Source of the DNA: Bacteroidales bacterium
Lineage (GTDB): Bacteria > Bacteroidota > Bacteroidia > Bacteroidales > UBA932
Direction of reading: 5' to 3'
NCBI GenBank assembly: GCA_024401715.1
Contig: JAKSKO010000016.1
Coordinates: 1-39,308, forward strand
DNA length: 39,308 nt
Below the pieces are notes generated by a model that saw only the letters and a list, made by a program, of their open reading frames with translations, was not told the DNA's origin and made no database searches. Both the position numbers and the translations under genes were made by a program. How positions within the stretch are numbered: the first letter of the stretch is position 1; every line of letters starts with the position of its first letter. This document shows, in pieces, positions 33,893-39,308 of the stretch.

Positions 33893-35890
33893 ATGGCGTT
33901 TAGACGAAACATAGCGGCAATTTTCCTTGTTCTGCAGGCACTTTCCATGCGAGCGCAGGTGGATTCCACTCATTACAATCTGGACGAATCCCTTATACGG
34001 GCCGAGGCGGGAAACGCACCCGTAAGGGGAAACCTAATAAGCGGACTAAGCTTTTCAGCAGAATCAATCCAGAGTTTCCCGAAACTTCTAGGTGAGGTGG
34101 ATCCCGTGAGGGTTCTTCAGACCCTTCCCGGCATTGTTACAACCGGAGACGGAAAATCCGGTCTTTATGTGCAGGGATGCGACGACTCCCACAATTACAT
34201 CAGCATAAACGGTGCACCGGTATATCTTAACCAGCGTCTGATGGGTTTCATCCCCATGATGAACAATGACCATTTCGGGGAAACGAAATTCAGAACCGCC
34301 ACCTACGCACCCATGCTGGGTTCCAGCCTGGCTTTCAACACGGATGAGAATATACCGCAGCACATAAGCGGAAACGCCTCCCTGGGTCTGATATCGGCCA
34401 AGGCAACAGCCAGGATCCCTGCAGGAGACAAGTTCCTTGCCACCCTTTCCGTGCGCCAGTCATACCTTAACCTGGTGTACAGGAACATGCTTAGATTCGG
34501 GGACAATTCCGTGGGTTACGATTTCACCGATGCCAACGCAAGCTTTCTTTGGAAGCCGTCGGCAGAAGACAAGATAGACGCCAACATGTTCTTCTCCAGG
34601 GATGTCACGAAATCCGGCATGGGCGATTTCGGAGTGGGCCTGGACGCGCGATGGTACAGTGCCAACACTTCACTAAGGTGGAGACACTACGGCCAGAATG
34701 TATCATCGGAACTTGTGGCCTATGCGAATGCCAATGTGAAGGACTTCTTTTTCAAATTCCGCAAGCTGGACGGCAAACTGCCAAGTGACCTTCACGAATA
34801 CGGAATAAGGAACAGCCTTGATCTCCCCCTGGACTTTTTCACCGATATAGAATTCGTTTACAGAAGAACCCAGCCTCAGGGCCACGATTACAATGATAAC
34901 GGAATAAACTATAAAAACGTTTATATCCAGCACAGCTCCCAGCTTCACGCCGGTGTGGGCAAGGTTTTCAACATAGGCATGCTTCAGATAAAACCTTACG
35001 TGAAAGCAACTGCATACTGGGGAGACGACAAGAGTTTCCACTGGGCCGTAGACCCCCGGCTGGACATTGAATACAATCTGGGAGAGGGCGGCAGGCTGGT
35101 TCTTTCCGGCGGAGGTAACCACCAGTTCTTCAGTTCTGCAGGAATAATTGCAGCTGCCGCACCGGTGAAAATAACCGTGGCGGCCGGCAGCCTCACCAAA
35201 CCGCAGCAATCATGGTTTGCAGAACTTTCGCACAGCATTTCCTTCCTGGACGGCATGCTTAGCATGAACACCCAGCTGTATTGGAAGAAGCTGTATAACC
35301 AGTTGCACTACAGGGGTTTCCTCTTTGACATGATGCAGCCGGACTATAATTTCCGAAGCTATCTATACCACACGGACGGCCAGAATTACGGAGCCAGCGT
35401 GATGCTGCGCAAAGACAAGGGCAAACTTACCGGATGGATAAGCTATTCATATTCAAAAACCTTCCGCAAGGACGCTGAAGGAGTGGTCTTCCCTGCCGCT
35501 TTCGAGCGTCCTAACGGATTGAATGCAGCTCTCAGCTACCAGATATGGAAATTCGACATAGGAGCAACTCTGGTGGTGGCATCCGGCAACCCGTACACCC
35601 CGGCAAAGTACTTCTATCTGGTGGACAATAAGATGGTTACGGAATACGGCCCATACAACAGCGCCTACCTGCCGCCTCTGCTAAGGCTGGACCTCAGTCT
35701 GGACTACCACCTTCCTTCTTTCGGCCGATACAGCCACGGGCTGAACCTTTCCGTTCTTAATGCCACTGCACACAAGAACGTGAACATGTATGCCCTGCTG
35801 GTGAATCCTGAAGAAGGAACCTACAGCTATTCGGGATTGAAATTCGCAATCCCTGTTATATCTTCAATCAGCTATTTCTGCAAATTCTAG
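33893..35890 (+). CDS. Compact TonB-dependent outer-membrane receptor
   Basis: A 665-residue protein. The start at 33893 gives a clean signal peptide (MAFRRNIAAIFLVLQALSMRAQ); an ATG at 33860 would precede it but lies upstream of the predicted promoter. The plug domain is recognisable: GEVDPVRVLQTLPGI, GLYVQGCDDSHNYISINGAPVY, and ATYAPMLGSSLAFN. The rest is a beta-barrel ending in Phe (SSISYFCKF). The N-terminal carboxypeptidase-regulatory-like domain of many Bacteroidota receptors is missing, and I see no clear TonB box. It is followed after five bases by a DUF4249 protein, a pairing seen widely in the phylum. The substrate is unknown. Confidence 0.85.
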   Translation: MAFRRNIAAIFLVLQALSMRAQVDSTHYNLDESLIRAEAGNAPVRGNLISGLSFSAESIQSFPKLLGEVDPVRVLQTLPGIVTTGDGKSGLYVQGCDDSHNYISINGAPVYLNQRLMGFIPMMNNDHFGETKFRTATYAPMLGSSLAFNTDENIPQHISGNASLGLISAKATARIPAGDKFLATLSVRQSYLNLVYRNMLRFGDNSVGYDFTDANASFLWKPSAEDKIDANMFFSRDVTKSGMGDFGVGLDARWYSANTSLRWRHYGQNVSSELVAYANANVKDFFFKFRKLDGKLPSDLHEYGIRNSLDLPLDFFTDIEFVYRRTQPQGHDYNDNGINYKNVYIQHSSQLHAGVGKVFNIGMLQIKPYVKATAYWGDDKSFHWAVDPRLDIEYNLGEGGRLVLSGGGNHQFFSSAGIIAAAAPVKITVAAGSLTKPQQSWFAELSHSISFLDGMLSMNTQLYWKKLYNQLHYRGFLFDMMQPDYNFRSYLYHTDGQNYGASVMLRKDKGKLTGWISYSYSKTFRKDAEGVVFPAAFERPNGLNAALSYQIWKFDIGATLVVASGNPYTPAKYFYLVDNKMVTEYGPYNSAYLPPLLRLDLSLDYHLPSFGRYSHGLNLSVLNATAHKNVNMYALLVNPEEGTYSYSGLKFAIPVISSISYFCKF

Positions 35891-35895
35891 TTACA

Positions 35896-36738
35896 ATGAA
35901 AAGAACCCTAATCATAATGGCCCTGACGCTTTTCTCCCTCGTTTCCTGCAACAAGGAGAAGGAGCCTTTCCAGCCCAGCCTTGTTGTGGAGGGTTGGATA
36001 GAAGAGGGTGAGGCACCCATAGTGAAACTGGGGCAGACCATCCGGGCCAGCAGCAAGCCGCAGAACATAAAGGATGTGATTGATGCCATTCAGCGCTATG
36101 CAAAAGTAAGCATAAAGGATGAGGACAGCTCGGAGGAATATGTCCTTACCTCCCGCCTCAGCACCCTGTATGGCAACTACTTCACAACCGGACGCCTCAC
36201 CGGGCAGTGCGGCCACACATACACGCTTAAGGTGGAGTGGCAGGGAAAGGAATATGTGTCCAGCAGCACCATGCCTTCCAGCCCCACCCTTGCCGGCCTG
36301 GATGCCTGGCATGAAGAGAAAAGGGATACCGTATACCATATAAATGCCACCATCAGGACAGAGGCCGACGGCAGCGAAAGCTGGTATAAGTTCCAGTACA
36401 GGACAAGAGGCAAGGACAGAGACTACAATCAGGCTTTCCTGAGCAACACCTACAGCGACGGGACCGAGGAGGAAATCATTGTGACCCTGCACAGCAGTTT
36501 CTCTTTTGAAAGCGGTCTTATTATGAAGCCGCTGCTGGTGGGCGACACCGTGGACGTGAAACTGCTTTCCATGCAGAAGGAAGTTTACAATTTCTGGCAG
36601 CAGTACGACCACAACGCCGCGTACTCCCAGATGATTATTTATTCCCGATACGACAACTGCGAGGGAAATATTGAAGGCGCCAAGGGATACTGGGCAGCCT
36701 ACTCGACAGATATAAAAACCGTAATATGCGAAGAATAG
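35896..36738 (+). CDS. DUF4249 lipoprotein, partner of the TonB-dependent receptor
   Basis: A 280-residue lipoprotein (lipobox LVSC, Cys18). SLVVEGWIEEGEAPIVKLGQT follows the lipidation site and is the diagnostic DUF4249 start. The middle beta-rich part contains YTLKVEWQGKEYVSSSTMPSSP, which is also typical. DUF4249 proteins sit at the outer membrane beside TonB-dependent receptors and probably help present a ligand. The last 13 bases overlap the next gene, indicating translational coupling. Confidence 0.85.
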   Translation: MKRTLIIMALTLFSLVSCNKEKEPFQPSLVVEGWIEEGEAPIVKLGQTIRASSKPQNIKDVIDAIQRYAKVSIKDEDSSEEYVLTSRLSTLYGNYFTTGRLTGQCGHTYTLKVEWQGKEYVSSSTMPSSPTLAGLDAWHEEKRDTVYHINATIRTEADGSESWYKFQYRTRGKDRDYNQAFLSNTYSDGTEEEIIVTLHSSFSFESGLIMKPLLVGDTVDVKLLSMQKEVYNFWQQYDHNAAYSQMIIYSRYDNCEGNIEGAKGYWAAYSTDIKTVICEE

Positions 36739-37298
36739 TATATACATTGCTTCTTCTTGCCGCAATCGCCTGCGGCAGGAAAGCCGATCCGGATCCGAAA
36801 CCCATTCCGAAGCCATTGTCGGCCCCGGAACGCGTGGACTCCCTGATTCTGGACACAGTAGGCAAGTTGAATCTGCAGGACAGCATGAGCGTATGTGACA
36901 TGATACGTACAATGATTTCCAGCCTGGACATAGATTACAGGAAGGGAATGGTGGAAGCATGCTATATTGTGGACAAAGAAGAACTGGCCTCTCTTATGAT
37001 AGATGTTGGTTTTCGTGGAATATTTGTGAAAAGTCTTACCATCGCCAGACGTCTGGAATTCGTTCCGGTGGACGCAATGACTTTGGGGCAGCTTGCAGAA
37101 TACGTCATGATGTTCTCCCGGGAAGTCCCGGATAACGTGGAAGAAATCGTGGATGAATTCAACAGCGATCACCGCGTTGATTTCCTTCTGGACGGGGAAA
37201 AATTGGGAAAAATGACGCTTGATTACTTCATAGACGCGGAAAAAACCAGAATTTTGATTATCTTGGAATACTTAAACGGAGAAAAATACTCATATTGA
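36726..37298 (+). CDS. Small lipoprotein of unknown function
   Basis: A 190-residue lipoprotein (AIAC lipobox, Cys16), followed by a Pro/Lys spacer (PDPKPIPKPLSAPERVD). The body is mostly helical and acidic, with no recognised domain. It overlaps the DUF4249 gene by 13 bases and ends one base before manA, so it is translated from the same message. It may be a periplasmic accessory to the receptor pair; I do not recognise a specific family. Confidence 0.65.
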   Translation: MRRIVYTLLLLAAIACGRKADPDPKPIPKPLSAPERVDSLILDTVGKLNLQDSMSVCDMIRTMISSLDIDYRKGMVEACYIVDKEELASLMIDVGFRGIFVKSLTIARRLEFVPVDAMTLGQLAEYVMMFSREVPDNVEEIVDEFNSDHRVDFLLDGEKLGKMTLDYFIDAEKTRILIILEYLNGEKYSY

Positions 37299-37299
37299 T

Positions 37300-38358
37300 A
37301 TGGAAAAGAAACTTTACCCTTTGAAATTTGTTCCGATAGCATCACGCCGTCCATGGGGTGGCAGCTATCTGGTGAAAGAACTCGGAAAAGAATTTACCGA
37401 ACTTGGAGAAGACGGCACTGAAAAAGCCATAGGTGCCGATGAACTTATCGGCGAAAGCTGGGAAGTGGCAGACATGGGAGAGCAGGACTCCCCTATTGCA
37501 AACGGCTATCTTGCCGGCAACACAATAGGCGACGTTATGGAAACATACATGGAGCGCGTGGTTGGAGAGAAAGTGTTCGAGCGTTATGGCACACAGTTCC
37601 CTCTGCTCATCAAGTTCCTGGACATCAATGACAAGCTTTCCGTACAGTCCCACCCTAATGACGAGGTTGCGGCACAGCGCTACGATTCCCTTGGCAAAGA
37701 GGAGGTATGGTATGTGATGGATGCAAAGCCTGGTGCAAAAGTATACATGGGCTTCAAAGAGGACACCCCATCACAGGATTTCTACAATGCCTGCAAGAAC
37801 GGCACTGCAGACAAACTGCTGAACGTCATAGAGCCTAAGAAGGGCGACGTTATCTGGATCAAGCCTGGAACCGTGCACGCTGCCGACGGCGGCCTGCAGA
37901 TCTGCGAGATTCAGGAGTCATCGGACCTCACTTTCCGCCTTTACGACTGGGGACGTGAGCTGGATCCGAAAACCGCACGCAAGACCCATCTGGAAGAGGC
38001 TTTCGACCTCATCAACTTCAGCAAATTCAACGAGGAAGACTATATCCCGGCCGCCAAGATTCCTGCAAAGAACGAAACAAATGCATACTGCTTTGCAGAC
38101 TGTCCGCGTTTCACCGTAAGCAAGGTAACCCTGCACGACGGAATGCACATCTACACAGACCAACTGGAGAGCTTCGTAATCTACTGCTGCATCAAAGGTG
38201 AGGTATCACTGCAGATGGCCGATGAAAACGGCGTAACAAAGGACTACCGCATCAAACGCGGAGAAACAATCCTTGTTCCTGCAGAGTGCCCGGATTTCAT
38301 CCTAAGCCCTGTAGAACTTGGTTCCGAACTCATCGAATCCGTAGTTCATCCGGAATAA
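37300..38358 (+). CDS. manA: Mannose-6-phosphate isomerase, class I
   Basis: A 352-residue cupin metalloenzyme. GESWEVAD, the zinc-binding QSHPND motif (about 112-117), EVWYVMDAKPGAKVYMGFK and IKPGTVHA (zinc His) are all present. It interconverts fructose-6-phosphate and mannose-6-phosphate, feeding GDP-mannose and surface polysaccharide synthesis. It is slightly longer than the ~325 residues common in Bacteroides. It starts one base after the small lipoprotein gene, so it probably shares the receptor message. Confidence 0.93.
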   Translation: MEKKLYPLKFVPIASRRPWGGSYLVKELGKEFTELGEDGTEKAIGADELIGESWEVADMGEQDSPIANGYLAGNTIGDVMETYMERVVGEKVFERYGTQFPLLIKFLDINDKLSVQSHPNDEVAAQRYDSLGKEEVWYVMDAKPGAKVYMGFKEDTPSQDFYNACKNGTADKLLNVIEPKKGDVIWIKPGTVHAADGGLQICEIQESSDLTFRLYDWGRELDPKTARKTHLEEAFDLINFSKFNEEDYIPAAKIPAKNETNAYCFADCPRFTVSKVTLHDGMHIYTDQLESFVIYCCIKGEVSLQMADENGVTKDYRIKRGETILVPAECPDFILSPVELGSELIESVVHPE

Positions 38359-38423
38359 GTTCCTAGACAATCATTCAAAAAAGCAGACTAATCGAACAAT
38401 ACGCCTATATTTTTTGAGGGGAA

Positions 38424-39308
38424 TTATTCCAGTTCTACAAGCCTGTATGCCATGCTTCCCAAGCCTATGGCCTGCGCGTGCTCCACGATGTGGATGCCGT
38501 GACGCTGGCGTATCCTTTCGGTGAGAGGGCCGTTGTCGTCCCCTTCCGAAGGCTGGGCGTTGAACACCATGTCCAGGCAGGCCTTGTCCACGGCAACCGG
38601 GTCTGTGGAAGCCATAATTCCGCGGTCCTTCATCAATGGTGCGGCCGGATGGGAGTCACAGTCGCAATCCACGGACAGGTTGTTCATCACATTGATATAT
38701 ACTATGCCCTTGCGATGGGTGAAGTAATTGTGCACCGCCTGTGCGGCCGATGCCATGGCCTCTATGAAAGGATCGTTGTTCTCCGGTGCCTTGTTCCAAT
38801 CCTTCGGAAGATTGGCCCACATTGCAAGGCGGTTCTCCGTCTTTCCCGCAGAATGTATGTATGCCTTGCCTGCGGCCGATGCAACACCTATCGAGGCATT
38901 TTTCAGCACTCCGCCGAAGCCGCCCATGGCATGGCCCTTGAAATGGGCAAGATTCACCATGAAATCGTAGTTTTCCAGGTGGGAGCCAACCCTGTCATAC
39001 AGAATCCAGGTGCTGTCTGCAACAGGAATCACCATATCTCCGTCGGCATCCATGATGTCAACCGGGGCAATACGGGAGAAGCCGTGCTCGTCAATCACCT
39101 TCAGATGGTCTTCGGTCCTGAACCTGCGGCCGGGATAGGCTGTATTGCACTCCACTATTGTTGCGTTAAGCATCTTCACCAGGTCTTTGATTAGTTCCGG
39201 CTTCCGATAATGCTTCCCTCCGGCCTCACCGGTGCTAATCTTCACTGCCACAGCACCCTGGGGCTCCACCCCCAAAGCCTCAAATATACGCACCAGGCTT
39301 CCGGCGCT
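38424..39308 (-). CDS. DUF362 domain protein, 5' end outside the window
   Basis: At least 294 codons are visible. The frame stays open to the window edge, and the GTG at 39293 is not a credible start because the upstream residues (SAGSLV before RIFEALGV) continue the family pattern. VAVKISTGEAGGKHYRKPELIKDLV, NTAYPGRRF, NLAHFKGHAMGGFGGVLKNASIG and NLSVDCDCDSHPAAPL are DUF362 motifs; the paired Cys and the Gly-rich loop are characteristic. Function is unproven; members are often called Fe-S or ferredoxin-linked proteins. It converges with manA across a 65-nt gap in which I see no clear terminator. Confidence 0.8.
   Translation of the reverse strand, partial: SAGSLVRIFEALGVEPQGAVAVKISTGEAGGKHYRKPELIKDLVKMLNATIVECNTAYPGRRFRTEDHLKVIDEHGFSRIAPVDIMDADGDMVIPVADSTWILYDRVGSHLENYDFMVNLAHFKGHAMGGFGGVLKNASIGVASAAGKAYIHSAGKTENRLAMWANLPKDWNKAPENNDPFIEAMASAAQAVHNYFTHRKGIVYINVMNNLSVDCDCDSHPAAPLMKDRGIMASTDPVAVDKACLDMVFNAQPSEGDDNGPLTERIRQRHGIHIVEHAQAIGLGSMAYRLVELE

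Noticed and set aside
35908-36960. 350-codon minus-strand frame opposite the DUF4249 gene
   Set aside because: Cys/Leu/Val-rich translation without domains; the plus-strand lipoprotein is well supported.
1-39308. CRISPR array, tRNA or rRNA genes, insertion sequence or prophage
   Set aside because: No regularly spaced repeats, cloverleaf or rRNA motifs, transposase, integrase or phage structural genes were recognised.

Overview
The window is a chromosomal segment from a member of the Bacteroidota, most likely order Bacteroidales. The evidence is TAnnTTTG-type -7 promoter elements, few recognisable Shine-Dalgarno sequences, a short archaeal/eukaryotic-type prolyl-tRNA synthetase, a 3-phosphoglycerate dehydrogenase with Lys at the usual catalytic His position, and phylum-typical envelope families (DUF5723, DUF3078, DUF4249 with a TonB-dependent receptor, Mfa2/FimB-like lipoproteins, FadL/OmpP1). 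I cannot assign a family or genus. No tRNA, rRNA, CRISPR array, insertion sequence or prophage was recognised; this is mostly core chromosome.

Layout. (1) 1-651: a non-coding stretch dense in inverted repeats, downstream of a long minus-strand cluster. (2) 652-16067, minus strand: twelve closely spaced genes running from proS through a DUF3078 protein, tilS, a lipoprotein carboxylesterase, an NfnA/NfnB-type flavoprotein pair, an Hsp15-like S4 protein, sppA, a large MscS channel, a small alpha/beta hydrolase, a lipoprotein and a DUF5723 outer-membrane protein. Gaps are 27 nt or less, so it could be one operon. (3) 16068-16127: divergent promoters. (4) 16128-18725, plus: a tryptophan-rich lipoprotein and a FadL-like porin. 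(5) 18737-22054, minus: lpxD-lpxC-lpxA-wbqC, an early lipid A cluster in which LpxC lacks the FabZ fusion usual in Bacteroides. (6) 22055-22214: a second divergent promoter region, with a terminator-like hairpin in the leader of the next operon. (7) 22215-28707, plus: rimP-nusA-infB followed by serC-serA. (8) 28720-30443, minus: tmk and a DoxX/MauE-like membrane protein. (9) 30571-38358, plus: two Mfa2/FimB-like lipoproteins, a divergent folP, a GNAT-like protein, a compact TonB-dependent receptor with DUF4249 and small lipoproteins, and manA. (10) 38424-end, minus: a DUF362 protein cut by the window edge.

The genes combine translation and transcription housekeeping (proS, tilS, rimP, nusA, infB), redox and biosynthetic enzymes (NfnAB-like, serC, serA, tmk, folP, manA), and building or stress protection of the envelope (lipid A genes, SppA, MscS, outer-membrane barrels and lipoproteins). 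I found no clearly new defence or mobile system. The most unusual signals are the structured 5' region, the hairpin in the rimP-nusA leader, the Trp-rich lipoprotein, the non-canonical active sites of SerA and FolP, and the unfused LpxC.
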